Below are positions 1 to 11,979 of a DNA stretch of 64,000 nt, one piece after another (the stretch's first letter is position 1; each line of letters starts with the position of its first letter). Below the pieces are notes generated by a model. It had not been told where the DNA came from. It saw only the letters and a program-made list of their open reading frames with translations, and made no database searches. Source of the stretch: Symsagittifera roscoffensis (Eukaryota > Xenacoelomorpha > Acoela > Convolutidae); the NCBI RefSeq assembly GCF_963678635.1, contig NC_087063.1, forward strand, positions 13,087,006-13,151,005. The letters are read 5' to 3'. The position numbers and the translations under genes were made by a program.

Positions 1-770
1 TTCAACTGCCGGGCAAGATTTGACACCTCAAGACAAAGGACCTCATCCAACACAATCAAGATTTCCGCGAGCTCCTAAAATCCCGTCAGAGCATGGGACT
101 CATCCGCCCTTGCTGCCGCCACTTCTGTCTTCAAAAGCCTCAAATTCACCAATTCTAGCTCACGATTCGGTGCTGCCAGTAACTTCCGCCATCCATTGTC
201 CTCTGCTATTAGGATCAACATAGCATACACGAACTGGGGAGCTGGTGGTATGCCTGCGTAGCCTGGCGATGATGCAAATACCACCTTTGTTTTCGATCCC
301 AATCGGGAAGCTACCAACCCTGTACTTCGTTCATCGCTGCAAACAGCGTCTAGATCGCCTCCCAGATTTTCTTTGGTATCGGCTCCCCACTCATCAAGTG
401 CTCAAGTAGTCCCGCTGTAGTAAACCCCGCGAATAACAACAGCTCTGGCTCACACGCTGTCTTTGACTTTATCGCTACAATCGGAGTCAACATCTGATTT
501 AGCTCCGCGCCTGGTAATAGATATACCAGCGTTTCTGGCAAAAACAATTTCGAAACGTTCCCTCAAATCCGATCCCGCCATGATGATGGCTCTCGCTGCT
601 CCAGGCTCCGATCGATCATAAACCACCAACGTCTTGGCCAGATGCGAGATTCCATTCGATCTCCCGTACCTTGGGTCTTCGGCCAGCTTCGGACCCGTAT
701 ATGCAGTGTCAGGAAGCCCCATATTTTTTGGCTCAAGATGCTTCTCTACTACCCTCAGCTGCGCGGGAAT
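1..770 (-). pseudogene. E1 second SGNH-like module (degenerate)
   Basis: This aligns with the E2 module at about 24230-23560. A GSDL block is present near 590, but the GMND block seen in the other copies is damaged: a short deletion follows the FAG residues. The DxxH block reads DESH near 90. A frameshift sits between the first and second parts. It supports a conserved second module but adds little on function. Confidence 0.5.
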
Positions 771-1214
771 CGCCCCTTTGATCCTGGCTATGCTGCTCCG
801 ATGCTCCCCAGCTCCTTGAGGGGCCTGTAGTTGACTGGCCCCATTATAGATTTCTTGGGAGTCCCCGTCAAGTCCGCAAACTCCAGTGTCTTGGCTCGAG
901 AAATGTGCACCTCATGGATCCAGAGATCCAGATCTTTCACTCGCTCCAGGTACCGGGCTCTGCTCGGTTCTCCCGGACCTTCTCTCTACTTCCTGTTGTC
1001 CACCACCACTACCGATGTTACTACCGAGCTCTGGGGCGTAGAAGACTCCGTCTCGTCTCTCTCCATGGGTGTCAATCTTAACTGTCTGCTTCTGCTGCTT
1101 GTTGAGCGCCCTCTAGAGCCGATCCTTCCACCCAAGCGATCAGCCACGGGCCTAGTTGAGAAAAAGGAAGGCATCGGGGGTGGACCAAGGGTGAATTGAC
1201 CAGTCTCCACCAGA

Positions 1215-1895
1215 TCCGACTCAAGGAAATTTATGTGAATCTGAAAGATGCCGCTCAGCCACACCGTGCCCCTGGGCCTATCGAAGTGGATGCCATCCGA
1301 GGTCCAATTTTCCCGAAAGGAATCTTCCATCATTCTTGCTACATCAAGCACTCTCACGGGCAGCACACTTCTCTGTTGAATTTGCTTGATAACTTCACTG
1401 ATATTTTGCACTCTTTCATTCATCTCCCTCGCGTTCTTGTTGTAGAGGACGGTGCAGATGGTTAGCATTGCTGGGTCCAGATAAATTTTCAGCTCCTCAA
1501 GAATGCAACTCCTCAACTTTGTCCTGTAGCCTCATCATCTTTCTTGACTCGCCCTGGCCACGTCGTTGGTCCCCATCATCAGATTGACCGTGTACATTTT
1601 CCCCATCTCAAGCATCTCTTGTGACACCAACATCTGGGGTTTTGCTGCACTAGAGAAACTCGAGATCCCCACCTGCCAATGCGCCTGGATCCTCGTTAAG
1701 ACCCGAACAAGACTGTCCCCAATAATCTAGTGGACTGTGCCTTCGGGTATTCTCGGCTGCGCAAAGTATTCTGCTCAAGCGGTGTCATGGAAGGCATCCT
1801 CTCACTCGTTGCGCCGTTGTCCAATCCTCTCGATTATGTCGTTGATACGCGCCGTCAGTATTCTTCTTGTAGCTCGAGATCACGACGCTCCTCAC
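1215..1895 (-). pseudogene. E1 SGNH/GDSL hydrolase module
   Basis: Three family blocks are visible on the minus strand. Block I is IGDSLVRVL, with the GDS codons at 1720-1712 (Ser nucleophile). Block III is MMGTND, codons at 1573-1562. Block V is SDGIHFD, codons at 1297-1280 (Asp and His of the triad). The frame changes between block III and block V, so the copy is dead, but all catalytic residues remain. SGNH hydrolases are esterases or lipases acting on small ester groups; the substrate here cannot be read from sequence. Confidence 0.75.
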
Positions 1896-2934
1896 TGGAT
1901 ATTCCCTCCAGGTGGCGGTTGCTCCTCACGCGCTGAATTCTCAAGAGCTCTCGACTGCAATCTCTCCAGCAACTCCTTGGGGTGTGATGTCCCCGTTCCA
2001 GTTTGACTGCCACTGGTCGAACTGGACATCAATCCTGGAAGCGCAATGTCCATTAATGGTCTGATTCGACCTACCTCTAGATTTCTCATAGAAGGGACGG
2101 GCTCGGTGGTGTCCATGTTTCCAGGCCTTCTTTCATGTGCTCTTGGGCTACGCGGTGTCCAGGTTTAAGCGGCCACTCGACCTGGGGGCTTCATCCACTT
2201 CCATCCTCGACTCTGGTCTCTATCTGGTCACCGCTGATTCAGTCGTCTTCTTCTTCTTTTCCCTACCAGTCGCGACTGCTTGCTCTCTCCTTTGCAGTCG
2301 TTCAATTTCTGATTTTATCTGATCACTATTCACCACGCTTTCTTGCAGTCTCTGCTCTTTCTCCCGTTCCACCCTAAGCAGGTCCCGGTCAAGAATCGCT
2401 TTGTCTCTCTTCAGAATCGCTTGGTCCCGCTCAAGTTTGGCCTGGTCCCTATCAAGAACCGCCTGTCCCAATCCAGATTGGCCTTATCCCGTTCCCTCTG
2501 GGCCCTTTCCAACTGGGTACGACTCTTCCGTTTGTTGTGACCGTATCATTGATGACGTCTGGCTAGTTGATTGGGTCCCTGTCCCTGCCAGTGGTTTGAT
2601 TGGGAGGGGAAACTCTCCTGTGCCATACTCCGTCGTGTTGCTCAAGCCGGGGTTCCTTGCCAGGTGGAACCCCCTCGCGCCTCCGTCAACGTTACAGGAC
2701 AGCCACCTGGTTTGCTCTTGATTCAAGATCTCATCCAAGGTGTAACCCAACTTTAACGGTTGCTGATTCCCTGCACTCTCCGGTTGCTGATTCCAGTTGC
2801 AAGATGGCATTGAGCATCACCGCCAGTCTCTCGTTCACTTGCGCGTAGTCAAGATCTCTCTAGCGATTGTAAAGCCCAGCGAGTCTAGGCTCTTTGAATG
2901 CTGCCGGCACAGACTTCCAGAAACAATCTGCCAT

Positions 2935-3498
2935 TGCCGTTCCTTTTTCGCAAGAGTTCTAAGGAAATACCTTTCTCAAGAAATACTTTGCCTAGATTAA
3001 CTCAAGAAATACCTATACCAGATGAATAATCAAGAGATACCTTTCTTCAATACCAAGTGCAAGAAGCTGTTCGATTTCTTTTTCTTTTTATTGTTAATTA
3101 TCTCCTTTCAATCCATTTGTCGTTATTGTGTTTTTGATTCAAAACCAATCTGAAAAGAAAATTAAATTCAGACCAGGTTTTTTTTTCGCTCGTGGCTAAC
3201 CTATGCCTCCTGCCTTATTACTTTTAAAACATTATCATAACAATTTCAAGATAAAATGATTCATTTAGATATTAAAAACATGCAGATTTATCTTATTTTT
3301 TTAGCACCATAACATTTGAATTGAAAACTCATGTTATAATTGTCCTGTCAATCATTTTAAAACCTATTTTCCTGACTCGTGCCCCGTTTATACTTAGCTC
3401 AAGACCCTCGTGCGCCCTACCTCGAGACCCTCGTGTCCTCCCGAAGCTCAGGCGGTGCTCAAGTAGTAATTCTTGTGTAGATGTACCCTTATTTCCGT
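2935..3498 (-). other. E1 pol-ORF3 spacer, non-coding
   Basis: This AT-rich stretch lies between the tail ORF and ORF3. The part around 3250-3370 shares a recognisable block (catgcagatt, then ttttttagcaccat, then tgtcaatcattttaaaa) with the spacers of E2 (about 26975-27055) and E3 (about 49530-49615). I see no gene. Conservation in three copies suggests a signal for expressing ORF3, such as a splice acceptor or promoter, but none can be proven from sequence. Confidence 0.5.
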
Positions 3499-4482
3499 CT
3501 ATGCAAAGACCACGTGCAAGATGGCATATAATTCCCTGGGGCTCAATTTACCACTGTTCGGATCATAGACTGGCATTGAAAACTCTTCTATCCTTCTTTC
3601 GACCAGGAAATCCCACAATCGGGTCAATGCCAACATCACATGCTTGGGTTCTATCACGTTTCTCTCGTTAGTTCTTGTCACCAAAAAGCACAGATATTTG
3701 CCAGGAACTTGAGACAGTGATGGTGGAAGTGCAGACATTCCGCCAATCCTAGTCTCTGTCTGAACAGAAACTCCATGTTCTGGTATTCTCTTTTAAAATG
3801 GGCTTCCAATCTGGTGTTAAAACTCATATCCGCTGTTATGCAATTTGCACTGGTCCTATCTGACAAGATAAAATCCTTGTCCGTGATCAAGATGTTCTCT
3901 GAGTACTCATTCCTTATCTCAAACTTGGTCTTGAAGTTTATTCCGATAATAGGCTCGGCTTCTTCCAGATCCAGGTCCAATCCGTTAGTCTCTCTCATTT
4001 CCCTGAGCTTCTTTATTATTAAAATTTAGGTGTGGGTAAGTCCTACCCCCACTCCCTGGACGAAAATGTTTATCGACGTCCCCATCAATGGTGCTGGGCT
4101 CAAGTTGGCAGTTGGTATGTCCAGCGGCTGGTCAGTCGTCGTCCAGTCAAACAACGGGTGCCCATCCCCCTTTTATATGCTTCGCTGCAGACATATCGAC
4201 CTGCTGGATACTTTGCCTCTCCTTCTCGTCATTTTCCAGACTGGGCATCCAATCTATTATCCTCAGATTTGTGTTCTCACTTCTTTCTATCTCGCTCTGC
4301 TCTAGGTCCATTTCTTTCTCTGGCGTAGTGCGATCCTCCTGCAAGGAGTGCTCACTGTCGTCGATGATCTGCCACTCTTTATCGACTGTCAGCTCGCCCA
4401 CGTTCACCAACTCCTCCCATAGCTCTTCAGGCCATATCTTGTTCAATATCACTCTCCACCATCCCTCTCTGGTGGTCGCCAC
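3499..4482 (-). pseudogene. E1 post-integrase tail ORF
   Basis: Matches the E2 (27135-28406) and E3 (49614-50501) tail ORFs: an acidic N-terminal part with IQQVDMSA, a middle part with FKTKFEI and EYSENILITD, and a C-terminal part with PVYDPNSGKLSPRELYAIL. At least one frameshift (near 3700) and stops break it. I do not recognise a domain. It follows integrase directly in E2 and E3 and may be the end of the pol polyprotein or a separate product. Here it sits next to RNase H sequence because integrase is deleted. Confidence 0.7.
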
Positions 4483-4554
4483 TCACCGGTCCCTTGATCT
4501 ACTCCGAAATGTTCAACTTCCTCCTTAAATGACACTCTTCCTTCGAAGCGTTAA

Positions 4555-5510
4555 TCATCTGAGCATGTCTTCCGGGATTCTCTCAACTAGTGAGCGTACA
4601 ATCTCCTTGTTCTCTGGTTCCCTGGCTCTCGTCGAGTTCCCATCATGTGTTTCTTCCTTTTTCATTATGGTGACTTCCAGTCCGACAGTTTTATTGATCG
4701 AGACCACGGGTTTGTCGTCAGCCAGCCTCCCAATTTGTCTCCTCAAATCCTGTCCTACTGTCACCTTTCCTCTCTCCACTTCGTCGAGGTCGTAACCTTT
4801 TGCATTCAGTGTCTTCCTTACTATCTTCGACTTGATTATGATTTCTATCGGCATCCAAGAACTTTTCTCCCGTATTGCTTTTCCTTGATGCTCAGTCGGT
4901 AATTCGGGATGGTCTTCTATCGGTTTGCCTGACTTGTCAAGCCATTTTGTGAGCGGTAGGCTGTCATACGTCTCCTTGTCCATAAACGAAAAGCCATCTT
5001 TGAGCTCTGGCCTATCTGCCTCTCTCTGCTCCTGTCTCTCGTAGAATTCTGTCTTCTTTCTCAAGCTGCCGGCGTTTTGGTGTTTGTCCCTCGTCCTGTG
5101 TTCAAAGATCATGTTTTAACCATCCAACCGCACTATCCATCTCCCGATGTAGTTCTAATCCATTAAGTATGTCTTCAATCAACTGAGTGCCCTGTTGTCG
5201 ACCCGGAGTTTGAAGGACTTGCTACCTAGATATGCCCTGTAATTTTCCACAAATGTAACAGCCCCGATTATTTCTGCTTTGGGTGCCCCGTACGTCATCT
5301 CCGTGTCGCTCAGGACTTTACTCCCGTAGGCTATTGGTCTCAAGACTGTTCTCCTGTTCCACTCCTGTTTTTGATGGAGTATTGCTGAGGTGGCTACCAC
5401 CGATGCATCCGTGTCCAGTAAGTACATTCCTTTCTCTGTTGGCACAGTTTTTCCTTTCTCCTTTGAAATAACTCCTCTGCCGCGTTATTACACATGAACT
5501 TCTTGCCCTT
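4555..5510 (-). pseudogene. pol: E1 RNase H and connection region of pol
   Basis: The segment at 5445-5179 has the Ty3/gypsy RNase H pattern: LDTDASVVAT (first Asp), APKAEI (Glu) and RVDNRALS (Asp). The frame changes just after RVDNRALS. The following 5112-4555 stretch has FSFMDKETYDSLPLTKWLD, which aligns with E2 30660-30210. The sequence then jumps straight to the tail ORF; about 1.9 kb present in E2, holding the acidic linker and the whole integrase, is absent. Confidence 0.8.
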
Positions 5511-6610
5511 ATGCCTCATGAGTTGTTGTTGATGAACTCTCTATAGAAATTGCAAAACCCAAAAAGCTCATTAACTGGTGCTCAGTTTTTGGCGATTTCC
5601 AAGACACTACCGCCACTACTGCGTCTGGGTCTGGTCGGATGCCATGTTCGTCTAACATCCTCCCCAGGTATTTTATCGAGTCCTTCAGAGTCTCACACTT
5701 CGAGGACTTGCATTTCATTCCAGCTCTCTTCATGCATGCGAATATCTCATCCAGTCGCTCGATGTGATTCTCCAGAGCAGGTGTTGCAATCACCAAGTCA
5801 TCCACTTAACACAATATCAAGTTGCCATATTTCTTTTTCACGCTGGTCAGTGCATGTGCCATCAGTCTCTGGAATGTGGCTGTCGCATTGCAAAGTCCGA
5901 AGGGCATCCTTCTCCATTGGAACAATCCCAGCTTGCAAGCAAATCCCGTTTTGTCCCTCTCCTGTTTACTTAGTGGTACTTGCCAAAAAGTTGTCCCTAG
6001 ATCAAGAGTTGTAAAAAAATTAGCTTCTTTTAATTTTGAAAGACTCTAATCTATCCTAGGTATGGGATAGGCATCCTTCACCGTGACGGAGTTCAGATAT
6101 CGAAAGTCACAACAAAACCTAAATTGGTCTCCTTTCTTCTTAGTCATCCTTACTCCACACGCCCACGGTGATTTGGATGGTTCTATTATATCATACTCTA
6201 GTAGGGTCTCTATCTCTTTTCTACATGCATCAGATTTGTTTGGGGTCATACGCCTCGCCCCCTCCCTGTGCGGTAATGCCGACTCCTCTAGCTCTATTTC
6301 ATGTTCAACGAAATTGCAGCACCCGAAAAAACATCCTGATTCATATCTAGCACATCCTTGATGGCCTCGAGCTGTTCGTCTGTTACCTTTCCCCTTAAGT
6401 GTGTTCGCTTTCTGGTAATACCAGTTTATCCATTTCCATCTCTTCTGGTGTGGGTTTTTCTGGAAAATTCGAACAGCTCGAAAGTTCATCGTCTGTCTCT
6501 GACTTAAGTGACTTCACAAGATTTGGTGAATATAATTTTTTGTTCAATCTTCTCAAGATACAAATTTTGTCTCTATGATTCGGGCAATCAAGAACTTCCT
6601 TTTCTTTCAC
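5509..6610 (-). pseudogene. pol: E1 reverse transcriptase
   Basis: RT fingers and palm are recognisable: EIETLLEYDIIEPSKSPWA, then RFCCDFRYLNSVTVKDAYPI in the stretch ending near 6046, and the active-site region in 5805-5509 (VDDLVIATP, KCKSSKCE, YLGRMLDEHGI). The Tyr codon of YVDD is TAA (box at 5808-5797), so the active site is preceded by a stop. A frameshift separates the two halves. This is a dead copy of a Ty3/gypsy RT. Confidence 0.85.
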
Positions 6611-6635
6611 GTTTTCAGTCTTTTCATATCTAGCT

Positions 6636-7678
6636 TCACAAGCTTATCAGTGCGTATCCCAGTTTTTTCCACCTCTGGATTGCGATTGGTATATCAGGAG
6701 TATTCAACAAGACACTGACGCAGAGGCCACTCTTTGTTATCGAGAAGGATCTTCCTAAAATAGCAGCACTTTGACTATTTGGATTCGGTACTATACAAAT
6801 TTGTTCCTTGTCGCTTAGTTCATTATAAATTTTCATCCTCAAACTCACTTTTGCAGTCTCGTTCGCTTTCAACCTTACCCTTCTATTTAAGAACACTGAA
6901 ACCTTATTTTCATTCGCCATTATCAAATTTACTGTTTTAATTACGTACTTCCTTTCCGGGTTTCGAATCCTGAACGTCGCATTGTTAAGATCAATTGTTA
7001 CATCGAAATTGCTGATGAAATATCTGCCTAAAAGTGAATTGCTGAGACTCATCTAGATTCTTCACCACCAGAAAGCTCATTCACAAATTGCCATCCCCAG
7101 AATTAGGGCTGTTATTGGTGTTCAGCCTGGAACCCGCAGCGCCACCTTGTTTGCCGCCGACAGCCGTATTTTGTGATTCCATCAAGTCCCTGTGTCCAAC
7201 AATCCTCGCAGTTGGGTCCTCCTCCCGCTTATGCCCAGTGTGCAGATACGTCTGCTTCCGTTCACAGATGCATCGCATGTTCTTCCAGCATGGCGCAGTG
7301 TCCTCTTGATCTCACTTTGAGTTCTTCTCGACCAACATAGATATGACCGGCTAGATCTTCGTCGCATGTTATCGTCGTCTTGTAGATGTTAATTCCATCT
7401 ATGTTCAACATGACCTCATGACCATATGCCGCCGTGTATCTGTTGTCTATCCTGATTGATTTACCACCCCCTCTCGTGACTAATGCCCTGAATGCTCAAG
7501 AAGGGGTTTGAGGGCTTTTTGTATTTAAATAATCCGCATACACGTCAATGTGCATCAGTTTTTGAGCTCTCGGTTCACTCAGGTTGCTCGTTACTTCTTG
7601 ACCGCCCACCGTGATTAATGACATTATTCTCGCTCCAATTTTTGTGATACCAAAGGGTTTCCCAGGCATCATCTTCAA
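6636..7678 (-). pseudogene. pol: E1 aspartic protease region of pol
   Basis: The retropepsin active-site Asp-Thr-Gly is at 7196-7188, followed one codon later by a stop. Downstream, 7052-6636 carries FRIRNPERKYVIK and NENKVSVFLNRRVRLKANE, which align with the segment joining protease to RT in E2. The part upstream (7678-7496) aligns with E2 around 33330-33180. Stops and frameshifts are frequent. Confidence 0.75.
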
Positions 7679-7799
7679 GGTTTTGCAATTACCCCTGCCC
7701 GTCAGGTTTTCTCCGACCAGTTTTTGTTGTCAATACAACACTCGTCGTCTCTTTGTTTTGCAAATCACTCTCACTCAGCTTGTCGTATTCCTGGTGTTT

Positions 7800-9929
7800 T
7801 GCACCGCAGCAAGTGCCAACTTGTGTTTTGGGTGACTCTGATTCTTCACAGCTTCCCAAAACACGGGATATTCTAACCTAAAGTAGCCCTCTTGATTGCA
7901 GAAAAACACTTCGCGCCTATCTTGATTATCAAGCCGCTGTTAAACTCGTGTTATTCCATCTGACTCATGTCTTCTTCTCCAAGAGCATATCCCAAGCTTT
8001 TCATACCAGGTTTGTATGGGGTGCAATCCGCTCCATGGTGATCCGCCGAGCCTCAATTCGCACACTACCTTCGTTTGTCCATGTCATCTCTGGGCTTATA
8101 TCATGTTGACTTTTGTTGTTGGCCTCCTTTTTGCATGTTTCTGCTTTCCGAAAACGAGTAATTCTTAGGTTTCATTAACATATACTCTCTTGACTTCTGT
8201 CTCATCTCCTCTGGGTCTGGTGCATTATCTTTCGATAGTGTATAATAAGTTGCCAACATCGTTCTCAAGTCGTCACTTTTCACTCCATCGATAAAATTTG
8301 AAGCGATGCTCAAGTTTCTTCTATTAGTCGATTCCTCTGGGTCGCTTCTTCTTCTCAAGCTCTCAAGATCATCCAGAAATCGGTCAATCGATTCGTTATT
8401 TCTTTCTCTTCTTTTTTCAACTCTCATCATTGCCTATTGACCCTTCGTGCCAGATCCAAATCTATTCAACAGTATCTGAAAGATTTAGTCTGCGGTATCA
8501 CGCTCATCTTCCTTTTTGGCTACCACGCACTTTAGAGCTGTTCCCTCTAGATTGCTTAATATTGATGTGCAGGCCTACCTCTCATCATTCAGGTTGTCTT
8601 GCTCTAAATGTAGTCGCATCACCTCAACCCAGTTGTCAATGCATCCATCTGAATCGTCTTTGAATTCCTTCGGTTTCTGGAAGGTTTTTCTGAATTTATC
8701 ACTTCCTCTGTCACTTGAGTCTGTGTTCCTTGTGGCGAATGCTTCCAGTGTCCGGTTCATCATTTCCCAGGTACTCGCCCTTGTCGTGGCATCTTGTGGT
8801 ACACCCGTGTGTGCACTTAAATCCCAAGGTGTCCTCGTCGAGTTTGAGGCTCCCCTTTTCATGGCAGTCCTGGTCACTCCTGGACCTATGCTGTTGTCAG
8901 TCCGTGGTAATGGTGTAGACTCTTTCGTCTTGCGCTGCGGTTCTACAAAGACTACTCTAGTTCCAGGTTGCTTGTCTGTCCCCGACTTATCTTGGGCTAA
9001 AGATTTTCTCAAGAGTGCATCCAATTTGGATTGTATGGCACAAGAACTCTCTGCTTGGTCCTTGCTCATTGCTTCATTTTGGTCTCTAGATTCCACAACT
9101 TTTCATTCACCGTGTATTATTGTTTTTTCATTTCCTCCATGTCATTTTGACATTTTTCTCTCGGTCGTTTCCACTTTATTTGCCATCTGCTGTAGCTTAC
9201 TTCGGTGGCGCTCGCCAGGACATACTAGTTATCTATGTTCTCATTCTTGTTGTGTCGAAGTTCCTTTTTCAACTTCTGGTATTCCTTATCGCAACACCTT
9301 AATTTTTCGTCTATCTGGTCCAACTTTGTCATGAAGTCACCCAGCTCCACCGAAGGTGCTCTTGACCCTGTCTTTTGCTTCTCCTGGTCACTCACTGTTT
9401 CCTGTGTGACTTGCTCCTTATCTTGGTTAGTTTCCGTCGTTATCGTGGAAACCGTGGTGCCAAAAGTTTCGCCCTTTTCGGTCGCTGCTACCACTTCTTC
9501 TTTGTCTCATCGCCGCGATCTTTTCTGTGAACGACGTTCTCTTGGTTTGTGAATCGTCCTTTATCGTTTCCCGTGTGTTGTTAGTAATCTCATCTCCATT
9601 GCATATTGGTGAGAACTCAATTCTCTTCGTTCCTTGGTCTTCCACATTCAGCATAGGTGTTGATTATGTCGCAATTTGCTCCGCTCCATCTATGCTATGA
9701 TTTGGCGTCTCAAGATCAGTTTCTTGGACCGGTACTTCCGGTTCTTCTGTCAATTTCTCTTTGGTCTTCTGTTGGTCACCTTGGTGTTTCTTAGGTTGAC
9801 CATAATCACTGAAACATTTTTCCTCATTACTTTCGGGTTTGTCGGTGTTAGCTTACACATCGTCGAGGATTGGTTTTGGTTAAGTCTTATTCCTTTCATC
9901 TCCATTAGTGACACTCTCGTTTTCTTCAT
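7800..9929 (-). pseudogene. gag: E1 gag
   Basis: I place the start at the ATG at 9929 by alignment with E2 (35815); both begin with a short basic stretch. A charged coiled-coil part follows (9494-9225), then a capsid-like part (9096-8575) with FKDDSDGCIDNWVEVMRLHL, and a matrix/nucleocapsid-proximal part (8430-8101). The CCHC knuckles clear in E2 are largely lost here. At least five stops or frame changes. Gag would form the particle and bind the RNA. Confidence 0.75.
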
Positions 9930-10075
9930 GATTTAAATGCAATTTTCTTTTATTTTCAATTCTGATATGTGCAAGTCATTTTTGTAAAATCTAATCTAAA
10001 TATAAGAAAAACCCCTAAATTGTACTTAAAAAACTGGTCAACACTGTCGTGCTAGCCATTTAAAAACCTCAAATC

Positions 10076-10370
10076 AAGTGTTTGGACCCTTTGTTCAAAC
10101 GTTGGTACCCTTCGCTCAAGTGTTTGGACCCATCGCTCAAGTGTTGGGACCCTTCGCTCAAGTGTTGGGACCTTTCGCTCAAGTGTTGGGATCCTTCGGT
10201 TTAGTCTTGGGACCCTTCGAGAAAGTCTTGGGACCCTTCGAGAAAGTTTTGGGACCCTTCGAGAAAGTCTTGGGACCCTTCGAGAAAGTCTTGGAACCCT
10301 TAAGAAAGCCTTGGGACCCTTCGAGAGAGTCTTGGGACCCTTCGGTGAAGTCTTGGGACCCTTAGATCAC
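10076..10370. repeat. E1 leader minisatellite, 21-bp units
   Basis: About 14 imperfect 21-bp units. The common form on the plus strand is gagaaagtcttgggaccctt plus one base; earlier units have gctcaagtg in place of gagaaagtc. Because 21 is a multiple of three, a reading frame stays open by accident on the plus strand. The E2 array at 36063 shares the 15-bp core AGAAAGTCTTGGGAC, but there the core is on the minus strand, although both elements point the same way. Confidence 0.9.
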
Positions 10371-11979
10371 TATCCCCCGGAATGAATTGTTGGGACCCTT
10401 AGATCACTATGCCAGGACTGCCACAAGGACTCTTGTGCCGTTTCCACTGCTGTAGCTCATGTGTTTGGTCTTTTCGTTCACTCCCCCAGTACCACTTCCG
10501 GTGCTTCGTGTGAAGAACTTCCTTGCCCCTTAGCTCGACACTTGGGATTTCCAATCCACTATCCCAATACCACCTCTAGTACTCGTGTAAAAATTTCGCA
10601 AAACCCAATTCTGTTAACCAAATTTTTTCGCGACCCAAGGAATTTACCTCTGTTTCCTAATTCCAATGCAAGTCGAAATACAACTTGTTTTTAACCTTAT
10701 TTTATGATCGCTGTTTCACTAAAATTCAGTAAAATTCAAACCCAAAAACAGTAAAAGTCAAATGAAAAAAATAATAAAAACAAGAAAAAAATTTATACCT
10801 AAAATGCAATGGCGACAATGGTCCTTTTTCGTAAAAAAAATGTCTCGTACCTAACTGTCACGCGTTTTTCCTCCCCCTGCTAGCGGTCTTATGGTGTTTT
10901 CACCTTTTGAGTTTCAAAAACTGTCTATTTCCGATCATCCCACCCAATCCGGCTAGGTTACCTACCTTAATTCGAGTTTACTGTCGAGTACCTTCGCATT
11001 GCTATTCTTGCTGCGAGTCTTTAACTGGGTTGTTATAATGTAACTAAGTCGACGATATCGGTTGTTTAGTTACTAGAAAAAGCCCTCTTTTTACAGTTTT
11101 CAACCACCGACCTCTATCTCAACCAGCCCCCCTGCTAACCTCCACCCTATCTAGCCCCCCACTTCAGACAAAAATTACCCTAAGCGCGATGGGTGCTAAA
11201 CCTCTCGAGAGAAATCCGTAGAACCTGTTTCCAAGCTCTGCTCAAGCAAAAACGTTTCCTCAAAACAGCGGGGACTCGCTTAATCACTTTTACACTTATC
11301 TCCTAAATATTAAGGTGGATTTTAACGATATCCGTTTGACCAAACAGAACAGCCTTGTGGTCCCTTTTGACTGATGTGCTGCATTGATCACGCTACTGGT
11401 AGTTCATTCCCAGTCGCGTGTCCTCTGTCTCTCAGGTCCCAGTCCTGAGAATTGCTTTCCCGCTTGCCTGGTCACCTGTTCCAGTCAAGTCTCCGAGTGG
11501 TCCGCTGAGGCTGCAAGTCCATCTGAAAACCCTTCCCACTTCCCAAACTCGGGCACCTGTTTAACGTTGCTGAAATGATCGAGAAGATCGTCCTTATTGA
11601 AAACAGTATGCGTATACTAATTTAATTAATATAAAGGTTTTCACCTAATCTGAAAACCAAAGTCACTGTCCTTTTTAAAGTTTTACCGTTTTTTGTTCCT
11701 TTTCGTTTTCTTTTTCGTTTTCTGTCTTTTACTAAATTTTACTCCCCTAGTGTCCCCCATTACTTGTTTAGCTAAGCCTCGTTTCGGAAAGCGCACCGAG
11801 AATTTTCCTCGAGTTTTCTTAGAAAGCTATCACGGTACAACCAGAAGGTGGACACGTTCCCGTTTACCCGTACCACCGGTACTCTAGAATGGGCATTTAG
11901 CCCGGTGCTGTGTCAAGTGGGTTCAATCCCATAGTCTTGATGTCGTATTAAACAACCCTGGAGCGCTATAAATACACTA
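10371..11979 (-). other. E1 5' leader, non-coding
   Basis: Lies between the 5' LTR and the minisatellite and gag. It aligns in patches with the E2 leader (36821-38137), for example around 10855-10890, 11100-11300 and 11760-11979. It includes GGGC-attta-GCCC at 11891-11903 and GGTTCAATCCC at 11920-11930, which match a tRNA T-arm or Pol III B-box pattern. No convincing ORF. Likely holds the primer-binding site and packaging signals, by position only. Confidence 0.6.

Larger units (their letters stand above)
1..2934 (-). pseudogene. E1 ORF3, N-terminal part
   Basis: The first codon I favour is the ATG at 2934, because the following residues (MADCFWKSVPAAFK) align with the ORF3 starts of E2 (26636) and E3 (49212). 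An in-frame TAG follows after about 25 codons. Further along come a charged coiled-coil stretch of Lys/Arg/Glu-rich heptads (about 2471-2220), an SGNH hydrolase module (about 1895-1215) and the second SGNH-like module (about 770-1). Several frame changes and stops interrupt it. The protein continues past the left edge. What it did in the element is unknown; by position it replaces env. Confidence 0.75.

Noticed and set aside
8516..9334. 272-codon plus-strand open frame opposite E1 gag
   Set aside because: Low-information shadow of gag; no conserved counterpart in E2 at the same frame and no recognisable motifs.
10078..10365. Plus-strand frame with a GPFEKVL repeat
   Set aside because: A product of the 21-bp minisatellite and opposite to the element's coding strand.
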